Positions 1 to 8,594 are shown, counted from the stretch's first letter. The stretch is DNA of 64,000 nucleotides from an uncultured Opitutia bacterium (GCA_903834135.1 CAILHZ010000013.1:1-64000); one strand, 5' to 3'. The notes: generated by a model from the letters alone, not told the origin. Program-made: numbers and translations.

Positions 1-19
1 ACTCGTCTTCTTTAGGCAT
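1..19 (-). CDS. possible 5' end of a minus-strand gene (partial)
   Basis: An ATG on the minus strand (17-19) opens a frame reading M-P-K-E-D-E before the window ends. This resembles the first residues of translation initiation factor IF-1, but six residues cannot settle it. Between here and the tRNA-Asp gene (20-111) I see no other gene. Confidence 0.22.
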
Positions 20-111
20 TGGAAAGAGTATAAATATCTACAGGCAGGGATTTAATCGTAAAAATAAGCCCACCACTTTTGTAAGTTACTTCTGTTAAGC
101 CATTTATGTAA

Positions 112-188
112 TGGCGGGATGGACGGGACTCGAACCCGCGACCTATACAGTGACAGTGTATCGCTCTAACCAGCTGAGCTACCACCCC
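112..188 (-). tRNA. tRNA-Asp (anticodon GTC)
   Basis: The reverse complement folds as a full cloverleaf. The acceptor stem GGGGTGG pairs with CCATCCC with one G-U, the anticodon stem ATACA/TGTAT encloses the loop CTGTCAC with anticodon GTC, and the T arm carries GGTTCGAGTCC. The discriminator base is G and the CCA end is encoded in the DNA (112-114). It is transcribed away from the tRNA-Arg gene. Confidence 0.96.
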
Positions 189-206
189 TTAAAACAGGAA
201 AGGCTC

Positions 207-234
207 AAAGTAAGTCCCTACAGCTTCTAGTCAA
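207..234 (-). promoter_or_regulatory. candidate sigma70 promoter of tRNA-Asp
   Basis: On the minus strand a -35 box TTGACT (229-234) is followed after 16 bases by a -10-like TACTTT (207-212). The mature tRNA 5' end lies about 18 bases downstream. Placement is good but the -10 is imperfect. Confidence 0.42.
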
Positions 235-298
235 GCAATCCTTACCTCGATTTTTACCTCATTTATGAAGGTACTTTTGATTCCACCTACCTTACGTC

Positions 299-326
299 TT
301 GCCCGAGATGCTCTGACTCTCATAGT
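299..326 (+). promoter_or_regulatory. weak candidate promoter of tRNA-Arg
   Basis: TTGCCC (299-304), a 16-base spacer and CATAGT (321-326) lie just upstream of the tRNA-Arg 5' end at 340. Both boxes deviate from consensus; the position is the main support. Confidence 0.28.
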
Positions 327-339
327 TTTGGCTCTACAT

Positions 340-416
340 GCGACAGTAGCTCAGCTGGATAGAGCAATGGTTTTCTAAACCATGGGTCGAGAGTTCGAGT
401 CTCTCCTGTCGCACCA
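340..416 (+). tRNA. tRNA-Arg (anticodon TCT)
   Basis: The acceptor stem GCGACAG pairs perfectly with CTGTCGC (406-412). The anticodon stem ATGGT/ACCAT encloses TTTCTAA with anticodon TCT, which reads AGA and AGG codons. The T-arm is GAGAGTTCGAGTCTCTC, and an encoded CCA follows the A discriminator (414-416). A run of seven T residues right after the gene (418-424) may end transcription. Confidence 0.96.
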
Positions 417-464
417 CTTTTTTTGCAAAAAACCCCGATTAGCATATCATTTAAAACTTATCCT

Positions 465-1025
465 ATGAACCTCCTCAAACTCACCCTCCTAGTTACCAGT
501 GTAGCTTTGCTCTCACTGCCGCTCTCTGCCCAGCAAAAACGAGTCAGCCCGCATGAAACCATCAGTAAAGTGATAGGAAGCAAAGCTGAAGCAAATCGGG
601 TAACGATTGTCTATGGTAGACCTTACTCAAAGTCTGCAAAGACAGGTGAAACCAGAACAATCTGGGGCTCTTTAGTATCCTGGGACAAGGCTTACCGTTT
701 AGGTGCTGATGAATCCTCCCTGCTCTTAACCCAGAAGGCACTAATCATTGGCTCAACAACAATTCCTGCAGGTGCATATACAATCTACTTAGTGCCTTCA
801 GAAAACGGCGCTTCAAAACTAGCATTCAGTTCTAAACTAGGCACCTGGGGTGAACCTGTAGATGAAGGTCACGACGTATGCCGAGTTGATTTAGAAAAAT
901 CGACACTCGAAGCAGACGTACCTCAGCTCACCATTAAAATTGAAGCAGTTGCTACAGGTGGTGGAGTAATCAAAATCAGTTGGGAAAAAACACAGTTTGC
1001 TTTGCCTTTCACGGTTCAAAAGTAA
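465..1025 (+). CDS. DUF2911 family exported protein
   Basis: About 186 residues. A hydrophobic signal peptide (roughly residues 1-23, ending ...LSLPLSAQ) precedes a mature domain with features I associate with DUF2911: V-x-I-x-Y-G-R-P near residue 50, an I-W-G-x-L stretch, W-R-x-G-A-D/E-like 'YRLGADESS', and 'IPAGAYTIYLVP'. I start at the ATG at 465, because the upstream in-frame TTG at 423 would add a non-signal leader and abut the tRNA. DUF2911 has no established biochemical role; it is widespread in Bacteroidota and Verrucomicrobiota and is exported. It lies 12 bases before the PIG-L gene, so probably co-transcribed with it. Confidence 0.85.
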   Translation: MNLLKLTLLVTSVALLSLPLSAQQKRVSPHETISKVIGSKAEANRVTIVYGRPYSKSAKTGETRTIWGSLVSWDKAYRLGADESSLLLTQKALIIGSTTIPAGAYTIYLVPSENGASKLAFSSKLGTWGEPVDEGHDVCRVDLEKSTLEADVPQLTIKIEAVATGGGVIKISWEKTQFALPFTVQK

Positions 1026-1037
1026 AATCGAAGTAAC

Positions 1038-3545
1038 GTGAAGCGCCTATTAAATGCTGCGCTAGTAATAGGCGCGCTGAGTTGTGTTTTCATTTCTAAG
1101 CTCTGCAGTAAAGCGATTGAGCCTACCAAGACTCAGATCATCGCACATGAACTACGCAGCTTAAGTGAAACAGCAAGTATACTCTATATTGCAGCACACC
1201 CAGATGATGAGAACACACAACTTATCACTTATTTCTCACGCGGTAAGAGTTTTAGAACTGCTTACCTTTCACTCACCCGCGGCGACGGAGGACAAAACCT
1301 CCTAGGCCCTGAGTTTGGAGATAGTCTTGGAGTAGCAAGGACTCAGGAACTACTTGCAGCTCGTTCTATAGACGGTGGGGAACAGTTCTTTAGCCGTGCA
1401 CGTGACTTCGGGTATTCGAAAGACTATCGGCAAACACTAACCAAATGGGATCATGAAGGAGTTCTCTCAGATATTGTAAGAGTTATTCGAGAATTCAGGC
1501 CTGATATCATTATCACCCGGTTTTCGCCAGAGCCTAGTGGTACGCATGGTCATCACACAGCTTCCGCTTACCTTGCCCAAGAAGCATTTTCTTTATCGGG
1601 AGATCCACTCAGTTTTCAAGAACAGTTAAGTACTTTAAAGCCATGGAAAGCACGCAGTATTTTCCTAAATGCAGGAATGAGAAATGCAGACGCTGCTTCC
1701 CCTAACCCATCGATTATTACATTAGATACGGCAGGCCAAGATCCAGAAACAGGTGAAACCTTTGGCTCACTAGCAGCACGCAGTCGCTCAATGCATAAAA
1801 CCCAAGGGTTTGGTTTATTTAATGCAAGTAACCCAAGCGGCCGTCACCTTGAATACTTTAAATTATTAAAAGGCGATCCAGTCTCACATGATCTGTTTGA
1901 GAATATAGACTGTACCTGGTCACGCTTTCCAGGTGGCGGAGCTATTAACGAATTAGTTAAACAGATAACAACTCATTTTGATGCAACTAATCCTGAGGCA
2001 AGTGTTTCAGAACTGCTTAAGTTACGGCTTAAATTAAACGAACTTGAGAAATCACAACTCACTGAGAATAAGCTTCAGCACTTAGATAATCTAATAGCTT
2101 TATGCCTAGGACTGTCTTTCACAACACAGACTGCTCATACTGAAGTAATCCCAGGAGAATCTGTCTTACTAGAACTGTACGCTCGTATCAAAGCTAAGAC
2201 ACACGTCACATGGGTCAGTATTAATTATCCCTTAATTAATAAAAAAGAAATTTTAAATCTCAGCCTATCGCCCGGCGATACAACTACCCTTTCACGCAGT
2301 GAGGTAATTCCTAGTAATGCCCATGTAAGTCAGCCCTACTGGTTACAAACACAAGGTTCAGCAGGTATGTTTTCAGTAGAGGACAAATCCTTAATCGGTA
2401 GACCTACTAATTTACCGAGTTTTCCAGTAATAGCAGAATTTGAAATTGAAGGCCAACGCCTTGTCGTTAGCACCCAGCCTACTGCAAAACCGGACGAAAA
2501 ATACACAACTAAACGTCCCGCACCTCTCATAGTCATTGCACCAGTTTCCCTGACTTTTACGGCACCTGTACTTATACTAGCACCCAAGCATACAAAGTCA
2601 GTCGAAGTTGACCTTGAAGCCATACGTGAGCGCTTATCAGGTAGCGTAAGTTTAAACGTACCTAATGGTTGGTCCTATACTCCAAAAAATAAGGTATTTA
2701 GCCTAGAGCACAAAGGTGATCACTGTTTAGTTCATTTTGAGGTCACATCCCCTGACTTAATTACTACTACAAATATTACAGCTTCTGCAGTGATTGACTC
2801 AGTGACCTATAACACGAGTCGCACCTCAATTCATTACGCTCACATACCTGAGCAAGTCTTGCTGCCTACATCAGAAATAAAAGCCCTTAGTATAAATCTT
2901 GAAACTAAAGGCCATGCAATTGGCTACCTGCCAGGCGCAGGAGATAATGTAGCTCACTGTCTTGAACAGATGGGCTATAATGTAACCTCACTTAAAACAA
3001 GTGATCTTACTTTAAAAAATCTGACCTCTTTTGATACCATAGTAATCGGTGTAAGAGCATTCAATACACGTGACGATCTAGCTGTAGCACTACCCTGTTT
3101 ATTTGATTATGTGAAACAAGGTGGCACAGTAATTGATCAGTATAATACACCTAATGGGCTTAAGGTAGATCAGTTCACTCCGTACCACTTAAGTCTTTCG
3201 CGTGATCTACCTAAGTACCGGGTAACCAATGAAAATGGCCCTGTCGTATTTCTTAAACCAAATGATTTAGCACTCACTATTCCTAACCGTATCACTGAAG
3301 ACGATTTTACTCATTGGGTACAAGAAAGAGGCCTTAACTTTGCAAGCAGCTGGGATGAGACCCATTTTGATTCACTGATTGCCTGCAGTGATGTAAATGA
3401 AGCACCCCTTAAAGGCGGTCTACTTGTATCCCACTACGGCAAAGGTATATTTATCTACACAGGACTCTCCTTTTTTAGGCAATTGCCTGCAGGTGTACCT
3501 GGTGCGTACAGGCTAATGGCTAACTTAATTGCCCTTGGAAAATAA
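1038..3545 (+). CDS. exported PIG-L/LmbE-type deacetylase with C-terminal GATase-like domain
   Basis: 835 residues from a GTG start. An N-terminal hydrophobic segment (about 1-25) suggests export or lipid anchoring. Residues about 45-260 are a PIG-L (LmbE) de-N-acetylase domain with the zinc motif A-H-P-D-D-E and the second histidine motif G-T-H-G-H-H. The family removes N-acetyl groups from GlcNAc-type substrates using a zinc-bound water. The middle is beta-rich and unassigned. The last ~200 residues contain a ThuA/glutamine-amidotransferase-like stretch (D-T-I-V-I-G-V-R-A-F-N-T-R). This long form is distinct from the short BshB at 6141 and is followed by a small membrane protein and a symporter. 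I infer periplasmic deacetylation of a compound that is then imported; the substrate is not readable from the sequence. Confidence 0.85.
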   Translation: MKRLLNAALVIGALSCVFISKLCSKAIEPTKTQIIAHELRSLSETASILYIAAHPDDENTQLITYFSRGKSFRTAYLSLTRGDGGQNLLGPEFGDSLGVARTQELLAARSIDGGEQFFSRARDFGYSKDYRQTLTKWDHEGVLSDIVRVIREFRPDIIITRFSPEPSGTHGHHTASAYLAQEAFSLSGDPLSFQEQLSTLKPWKARSIFLNAGMRNADAASPNPSIITLDTAGQDPETGETFGSLAARSRSMHKTQGFGLFNASNPSGRHLEYFKLLKGDPVSHDLFENIDCTWSRFPGGGAINELVKQITTHFDATNPEASVSELLKLRLKLNELEKSQLTENKLQHLDNLIALCLGLSFTTQTAHTEVIPGESVLLELYARIKAKTHVTWVSINYPLINKKEILNLSLSPGDTTTLSRSEVIPSNAHVSQPYWLQTQGSAGMFSVEDKSLIGRPTNLPSFPVIAEFEIEGQRLVVSTQPTAKPDEKYTTKRPAPLIVIAPVSLTFTAPVLILAPKHTKSVEVDLEAIRERLSGSVSLNVPNGWSYTPKNKVFSLEHKGDHCLVHFEVTSPDLITTTNITASAVIDSVTYNTSRTSIHYAHIPEQVLLPTSEIKALSINLETKGHAIGYLPGAGDNVAHCLEQMGYNVTSLKTSDLTLKNLTSFDTIVIGVRAFNTRDDLAVALPCLFDYVKQGGTVIDQYNTPNGLKVDQFTPYHLSLSRDLPKYRVTNENGPVVFLKPNDLALTIPNRITEDDFTHWVQERGLNFASSWDETHFDSLIACSDVNEAPLKGGLLVSHYGKGIFIYTGLSFFRQLPAGVPGAYRLMANLIALGK

Positions 3546-3555
3546 GCCACAAATC

Positions 3556-3693
3556 GTGATTAATCCCAAGCCTGAGAATGAATCAACGGGAGTACCCCTG
3601 CTTAGAACGTGGCCTAGCGTATACACTACAGTTGTGTGTGTACTCATTATCTGGATTTTGCTTCTCACAGCATTTGCCTACCATTTCGCGTGA
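3556..3693 (+). CDS. 45-residue single-helix membrane protein before the symporter
   Basis: A short frame from GTG 3556 to TGA 3693. The first ~20 residues are polar (V-I-N-P-K-P-E-N-E-S-T-G...). Then comes the pattern R-T-W-P-S-V-Y, and one clear transmembrane helix (about residues 23-43) with the core VVCVLIIWILLLTAFAY. It begins 10 bases after the PIG-L stop, and its TGA overlaps the symporter GTG in the sequence GTGA (3690-3693), a typical translational-coupling arrangement. Small one-helix partners encoded just before sodium:solute symporters are known for some SSS systems. I infer a symporter accessory subunit. It is shorter than many gene-calling cut-offs and would easily be missed. 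Confidence 0.72.
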   Translation: MINPKPENESTGVPLLRTWPSVYTTVVCVLIIWILLLTAFAYHFA

Positions 3694-5399
3694 ATTGGAC
3701 CGACTACATCGTACTTATAAGTACCCTGCTTATCATTGCAGGCTATGGCCTATGGTGCTCACGAAAAAAAAAGAACCTGCATGAGTATTTAAAAGGGAGA
3801 AGTGATACACCGTGGTTCACCATTGGCTTAGCTGTAATGGCCACTCAAGCCAGCGCTATTACTTTTTTATCTACCCCAGGCCAAGGCTATGAAGATGGGC
3901 TTGGGTTTGTACAAAATTATTTCGGAGCACCTATTGCACTAATTATAATTTCAGCGGTTTTTTTACCGTATTACCGCAAATTAAATGTCTATACAGCGTA
4001 CGAATTTTTAGGTCACCGCTTTGACAAGAAAACATCGCTTCTTGGGGCAACACTTTTCCTAATTCAGCGCGGTCTTGGTGCAGGAATCACTATCTATGCT
4101 CCAGCAATTGTTCTATCTACTGTAATGGGATGGAATTTAAATACGACCATCATCTTAAGCGGTATACTGGTCATTATCTATACAACAATTGGTGGTAACG
4201 AAGCAGTAAATGTAACGCAGAAATATCAGCTTGGAATAATCTTTGCAGGAATGTTTGCCGCATTCCTGATTATTCTAAAGTCAATGCCATCTGAATTAAC
4301 TCTTCATGACACATTTGCTTTAGCAGGCCTATTTAAGAAATTAGATGCAGTGGATTATTCACTAGATGTACATAAGCGCTACACAGTTTATTCCGGAATC
4401 TTAGGTGGCATGTTTCTAGCCTTATCTTATTTCGGTACAGACCAGTCTCAAGTCCAGCGCTACCTCTCTGGTTCCTCTTTAAGAGAAAGTAGATTAGGCT
4501 TAATGTTTAATGCTATTTTTAAAATTCCGATGCAGGTATTCATCCTTTGTTTAGGCGTTTTGATCTTCATTTTTTACCGCTTTGAAAAGCCTCCACTCTA
4601 CTTTAATCAATCGGTGTGGAATCAAGCACTAGCTGAAGATTCCTCAGGGCGTTTTAAAGCATTAGATAAGTCTTACACTGAGGCCCATCTTCATGAAACT
4701 GAGCAGATAAAAACATGGATTAAGCTTCGCAACTTAAATGATCTTCCACGTGTAGCGCATGCAAAGACTGAAGTCCTTAAGGCGCATGAGACGACACAAA
4801 TGATCAGAAAAGAGGCAACCCAGGCTCTGATTAATACTCACATTAAGGGCTCATCTAATGATTCAGACTATGTGTTTGTAAGTTTTATAATCTCCTATTT
4901 ACCCCACGGCTTAATTGGCCTTCTTGTTGCGGCCTTCTTTGCGGCCGCTCTATCCTCAAAAGCAGGAGAGCTTAGTGCTTTAGGAACAACGACCTTCATT
5001 GATCTTTATAAGCCCTTAGCTAATAAAACACCTAGTGATAGCTATAGCTTATTTCTTACTAAACTTTTTACCGTAATCTGGGGAATTGTGGCTATTGCTT
5101 TTGCACTTTTTGCCTCACTCACAGAAAATCTTATTCAAGCTGTAAATATTGTGGGTTCTATTTTCTACGGCGTAGTGCTTGGTTTATTTTTAGTCGCCTT
5201 CTTTATTCGAAGCATTCGTGGCACTGCTGCATTTTGGGCAGCAATTATATCCCAAACAATCATTTTTTGTCTGTATTACTCCTTAAGTATCTCTTACCTC
5301 TGGTATAATCTCATTGGCTGTGGACTGTGTATTATTCTAAGCCTCATCCTTCAAGGTATACTGCCAACCTTAACCAAGCCTACAGAAAGTAAATCATGA
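3690..5399 (+). CDS. sodium:solute symporter (SSS family)
   Basis: About 569 residues with many transmembrane helices. Start chosen at GTG 3690 because the protein then begins V-N-W-T-D-Y-I-V directly before helix 1, as in family members, and overlaps the preceding small gene by 4 bases; an upstream GTG at 3636 would add 18 unconvincing residues. SSS features include the G-L-A-V-M-A-T-Q-A-S-A-I-T-F-L-S stretch of helix 2, G-Q-G-Y-E-D-G, and Y-F-G-T-D-Q-S-Q-V-Q-R-Y in the middle. A hydrophilic, charged segment (about residues 310-395) separates helix groups. The family couples sodium entry to uptake of sugars, amino acids or other small solutes; the substrate is unknown. Its stop overlaps the next gene by ATGA, tying it to the bacillithiol genes. 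Confidence 0.88.
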   Translation: MNWTDYIVLISTLLIIAGYGLWCSRKKKNLHEYLKGRSDTPWFTIGLAVMATQASAITFLSTPGQGYEDGLGFVQNYFGAPIALIIISAVFLPYYRKLNVYTAYEFLGHRFDKKTSLLGATLFLIQRGLGAGITIYAPAIVLSTVMGWNLNTTIILSGILVIIYTTIGGNEAVNVTQKYQLGIIFAGMFAAFLIILKSMPSELTLHDTFALAGLFKKLDAVDYSLDVHKRYTVYSGILGGMFLALSYFGTDQSQVQRYLSGSSLRESRLGLMFNAIFKIPMQVFILCLGVLIFIFYRFEKPPLYFNQSVWNQALAEDSSGRFKALDKSYTEAHLHETEQIKTWIKLRNLNDLPRVAHAKTEVLKAHETTQMIRKEATQALINTHIKGSSNDSDYVFVSFIISYLPHGLIGLLVAAFFAAALSSKAGELSALGTTTFIDLYKPLANKTPSDSYSLFLTKLFTVIWGIVAIAFALFASLTENLIQAVNIVGSIFYGVVLGLFLVAFFIRSIRGTAAFWAAIISQTIIFCLYYSLSISYLWYNLIGCGLCIILSLILQGILPTLTKPTESKS

Positions 5400-6169
5400 A
5401 TAATCCAGTGATTTGCTTTGGCCAGCAACCGTGCGGATTTTTTCCGAAAAATTTCCTGTATGCAAAGATTAAAACAGCTTTAAGACTACAGTCCGATATT
5501 GGAGGAAAGATTGTGTTTTTCTTTCATGATAGTGACCATGACTTAAGAGAAACCCAAACCCTTCTTAAGAATAAAGTAACTCTAGCGCCAACGACATTTA
5601 ACTTTACTGCAGTTAATAAGATTCAAAAAAAGTGGTCCCCACTTTATTTAAAACGAATCGAATCAGATTGGATTTCAAACACTGCTCGCCAATTGCCTGC
5701 CTATGTTGATAAACAGGCCGCTAGCCTATTTAAATCCTGCACTGCAAGCGACGTAGCAACTTTCTGTCTTAAGCTCTACGAAACAATGGGAATACTTAAG
5801 GGAATAACAGTGGTACGTTCAAGTGATCCAGAACTAAGAAATAAGGCCTGCGACATTGATGACTACTTTGTGGATATACCCTATAAAGGTGAAATCGTAC
5901 GAGCTAGGAAATCAGGGGATAAGCTACTCTTACATGAAGGTGGAACATCCTACATCAGTCTAGATCCTGTTATAGAAACTAAGGCCATGATTAGCCCAAC
6001 CCGTGATTCTAGGCTAGTATGGATGCAATCTGCTCTTCACTGCACACATTACATTGCCGGGCTTGGAGAACGTGCCTATCTTAGTACCAGTCAGGCCCCT
6101 GACATTACCTTTGTAGATCGAGACCTTATCGAAAATCCAAATGAAGCTTACCCGTTTATCTCGCACTAA
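5396..6169 (+). CDS. bshC: compact BshC-like (putative bacillithiol cysteine ligase)
   Basis: 257 residues; BshC proteins usually have about 520-540. Two recognisable pieces are present: G-Q-Q-P near the very N terminus (residues 9-12) followed by F-H-D-S-D-H-D (43-49), matching the family's GQQPG...GEDHD core, and near the C terminus a block M-Q-S-A-L-H-C-T-H-Y-I-A-G-L-G-E-R-A-Y that resembles the ...YVGGPGEIAYW region. What is missing is the usual N-terminal ~75 residues and the C-terminal helical/coiled-coil part. BshC is thought to add cysteine to GlcN-malate, the last step in bacillithiol synthesis. Position between a symporter (4-base overlap) and bshB (29-base overlap) supports the pathway. 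No frameshift is visible; the frame is intact. Confidence 0.7.
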   Translation: MNNPVICFGQQPCGFFPKNFLYAKIKTALRLQSDIGGKIVFFFHDSDHDLRETQTLLKNKVTLAPTTFNFTAVNKIQKKWSPLYLKRIESDWISNTARQLPAYVDKQAASLFKSCTASDVATFCLKLYETMGILKGITVVRSSDPELRNKACDIDDYFVDIPYKGEIVRARKSGDKLLLHEGGTSYISLDPVIETKAMISPTRDSRLVWMQSALHCTHYIAGLGERAYLSTSQAPDITFVDRDLIENPNEAYPFISH

Positions 6170-6875
6170 AGGCTCCATACTTATCTTTGGAGCACATCCT
6201 GATGATATCGAATTTGGCTGTGGAGCCATCGTTGCCAGTGAATACTTAGCGGGTAGTAAAATTACTTTTATCGTATGCTCCCGGGGCGAATCTGGAAGTT
6301 TTGGTAATCCTAAAACACGTGCAAAAGAAGCCACTAAAGCTGCAAAACTTTTGGGTGCTGAACTTCAGCTTATAGACTTAGACGGTGATGCTCACTTAGA
6401 AATTAAGACTGCACACATCTTAACCTTAGCTGAAAAAATACGGGCCCTAAAGCCAGCGATGGTTATAGCACCAAGCACCACTAAGACGCAGCATCCCGAT
6501 CATTATAAACTTGGAGAAATGGTACGGGATGCAACACGCTTAGCAAGATATGGAGGTGTTAAGGAGCTTAAAGCACTTACTGCTCATAAAATTAATCAGC
6601 TTTTGTTTTACGCAGTTACCCCTGACGCAGAACCTAAAGATAGTTTACCGCTTCTTTTTGATGTTTCCTCACCCAAAGTAATTTCACTTTGGAAAAAAGC
6701 GATGCAAGCACACGCCTCTCAGGTAAAATCTAAAAAGTATGTTGAATTTCAATTAGCCAGAGCACGAGTCCTCGGCTTAAATTCTAGTCTAGAGTACGCT
6801 CAAGCCCTGTATCACGAGCACTCACTAGTCTTTAACTCGTTAAGTCAATTCGGTACAAGTGCTCGTAGTTTCTAG
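6141..6875 (+). CDS. bshB1: bacillithiol biosynthesis deacetylase BshB (PIG-L family)
   Basis: 244 residues, typical length for BshB1. No signal peptide, so cytoplasmic. The zinc-binding motif A-H-P-D-D-I-E-F-G-C-G lies near residues 18-28 and the second zinc histidine in Q-H-P-D-H-Y near 117; C-S-R-G-E-S-G-S-F-G matches the family signature after strand 2. It would deacetylate GlcNAc-malate to GlcN-malate. The ATG lies 29 bases inside the bshC-like gene, and the next gene (bshA) starts one base after its stop, so the three act as a translationally coupled unit. Confidence 0.9.
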   Translation: MKLTRLSRTKGSILIFGAHPDDIEFGCGAIVASEYLAGSKITFIVCSRGESGSFGNPKTRAKEATKAAKLLGAELQLIDLDGDAHLEIKTAHILTLAEKIRALKPAMVIAPSTTKTQHPDHYKLGEMVRDATRLARYGGVKELKALTAHKINQLLFYAVTPDAEPKDSLPLLFDVSSPKVISLWKKAMQAHASQVKSKKYVEFQLARARVLGLNSSLEYAQALYHEHSLVFNSLSQFGTSARSF

Positions 6876-6876
6876 T

Positions 6877-8004
6877 ATGCCTAAGAAGCTTAATATAGGT
6901 ATCACCTGCTACCCTTCAATTGGCGGAAGTGGTATTTTAGCATCCGCTTTAGGGGAAAAACTAGCTCTTAAGGGTCATGACGTGCACTTCATAAGCTATG
7001 AAAGACCAATACGATTACCTCACTTAGATAATAATCTTTTTTTTCATCCCGTAAAAATTAGCGATTACGGCTTATTTAAATATCCAGATTACACGCTGCC
7101 CTTATCTGTCAAAATGGCTGAGGTAGCACAGTCCGCCTCGTTAGATATTCTACATGTGCACTATGCAGTGCCCCATGCCACGGCTGCAGTCCTAGCTAAG
7201 CAGATGATAGCACAAGCAAGCCTTCCCAAAGTAGTCACAACACTTCACGGCACAGATACTACACTTTTGGGCCAAGATCCATCGTATGGTCCTGCAATTC
7301 GGTATGCACTTGAAAGATCAGACGCAGTTACAGCAGTGTCTCATTTCCTAGCCAGTGAAACACGTCGCATTATTGGTACCACAAAACCAATTGATGTGAT
7401 TCATAATTTCTTTGAACCTAAGAAAGCACTTAAAACACGTGAGGAAATTAGAACTTCACTTGGTCTTAAAGATGAAGTGCTTTTATGCCATGCTTCAAAC
7501 TTAAGACCCTTAAAACGAATCGACCGCTTATTGAATCTAATTGCAGGTCTTAATACCCAGACTCCATTTAAACTGCTTATTTTAGCGGGAGGTGATTTTT
7601 CTACCCATAAAGCCCAAGTAGATCGCCTTAAATTAAATAATAAAGTAATCGTTTTGGATAATGTAGCTTCGATTGAAGACTATTTAAATGCCTCAGATAT
7701 GGGCTTATTTACCTCAGATTCAGAAAGTTTTTGCTTAGGTATTCTTGAAGCAATGTGCTTTGGCGCACCAAGTGTCTCAACTCAAGTTGGTGGAATTCCT
7801 GAAGTCATTGAAGAAGGAAAGACGGGCTTAATGTGCGATCCGGAAAATTTACCCGGTTTAATTGAAGCTGCAGCTCGGTTAATTGATAACAAAGCTCTTA
7901 GACAAACAATGGGAATAGAAGCTAAGAAAAGAGCCTCTGAGTTATTTTCAAGTGATACTGCAGTTGCTGCTTATGAAGCAGTCTATAACCGAGTACTTAG
8001 CTGA
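6877..8004 (+). CDS. bshA: BshA, N-acetyl-glucosaminyl L-malate synthase
   Basis: About 375 residues from ATG 6877, right after the bshB stop. GT4 (GT-B fold) glycosyltransferase. The N-terminal domain reads K-L-N-I-G-I-T-C-Y-P-S-I-G-G-S-G near residue 5 and has H-V-H-Y-A-V-P-H-A and T-L-H-G-T-D-T, all typical of BshA. The C-terminal nucleotide-sugar site has S-N-L-R-P-L-K-R and S-E-S-F-C-L-G-I-L-E-A-M. The enzyme joins GlcNAc from UDP-GlcNAc to L-malate, the first step of bacillithiol synthesis. With bshB and the bshC-like gene the pathway appears complete here. Confidence 0.93.
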   Translation: MPKKLNIGITCYPSIGGSGILASALGEKLALKGHDVHFISYERPIRLPHLDNNLFFHPVKISDYGLFKYPDYTLPLSVKMAEVAQSASLDILHVHYAVPHATAAVLAKQMIAQASLPKVVTTLHGTDTTLLGQDPSYGPAIRYALERSDAVTAVSHFLASETRRIIGTTKPIDVIHNFFEPKKALKTREEIRTSLGLKDEVLLCHASNLRPLKRIDRLLNLIAGLNTQTPFKLLILAGGDFSTHKAQVDRLKLNNKVIVLDNVASIEDYLNASDMGLFTSDSESFCLGILEAMCFGAPSVSTQVGGIPEVIEEGKTGLMCDPENLPGLIEAAARLIDNKALRQTMGIEAKKRASELFSSDTAVAAYEAVYNRVLS

Positions 8005-8045
8005 AGTTATCCTACCTAAGCGTTAAAACTTAAGTCGTTTCACAC

Positions 8046-8510
8046 TTAAAGAGCTGGCTCTTCAAGAGGAGGTGTTGATGGAATTGGCGGCACATGCGCC
8101 TTAAATAAGCGCTTAAGTACAACATCAATCATATCCACTTCAGAACCACCTGTGAAAGATGGTCTAAAATAACTATCTTCAGCTACAAGATTAGCGGGGT
8201 GACTATTATACACCTGAAGGTCGATCTGGATCATGTAGGTTGTAAAATCAAAAGTCCAACGATCCTGATAACGAATCACAACATCTGCATATTTAGGCAT
8301 CATGGTCTGTGGACCGCTTGAGGCATCGTAACCTAATTTAATTAATTCTCGTGTAATAATCTTATCCATCCCACGGCCATCGGTGAGTGAATGAATAATA
8401 TAAGGATGTTTATACTTACTTAGATCTACGTTTTTGGCCGTTCTCGAAGCTACCTGAGCACACGAGGAAAAAATAAGCAAAGACGCTAGGCATACAAAAA
8501 TCTTAGTCAT
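8046..8510 (-). CDS. small putative lipoprotein
   Basis: About 154 residues from ATG 8510 (a GTG six codons upstream is less likely). The N terminus is a signal peptide ending L-I-F-S-S-C, a plausible lipobox with Cys as the lipidated residue. The mature part has alternating strands (Y-A-D-V-V-I-R-Y-Q-D-R-W, I-Q-I-D-L-Q-V-Y) similar in look to small DUF4136-type periplasmic lipoproteins, and a proline-rich C-terminal tail. Function unknown. It converges on bshA, 42 bases away. Confidence 0.7.
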   Translation of the reverse strand: MTKIFVCLASLLIFSSCAQVASRTAKNVDLSKYKHPYIIHSLTDGRGMDKIITRELIKLGYDASSGPQTMMPKYADVVIRYQDRWTFDFTTYMIQIDLQVYNSHPANLVAEDSYFRPSFTGGSEVDMIDVVLKRLFKAHVPPIPSTPPLEEPAL

Positions 8511-8594
8511 GTTTACTGCAGGACGCACGTAAAAGTATTAGGTGATAACAAAACCAATGTCCACCGTACAAAATTTAGACTTAATTAGCTTACT

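Noticed and set aside
2336..2623. A 95-codon minus-strand open frame inside the PIG-L gene
   Set aside because: It lies wholly within a confident gene on the other strand and shows no domain or start signal.
3578..3784. A 68-codon frame (M-N-Q-R-E...) across the symporter start
   Set aside because: It overlaps the small membrane protein and the symporter in another frame and lacks a hydrophobic or known pattern; the GTGA-coupled frame is better supported.
5396..6169. Calling the BshC-like gene a truncated pseudogene
   Set aside because: Both the core motifs are kept, the stop is natural and bshB overlaps its end, so no sign of a recent break is visible.
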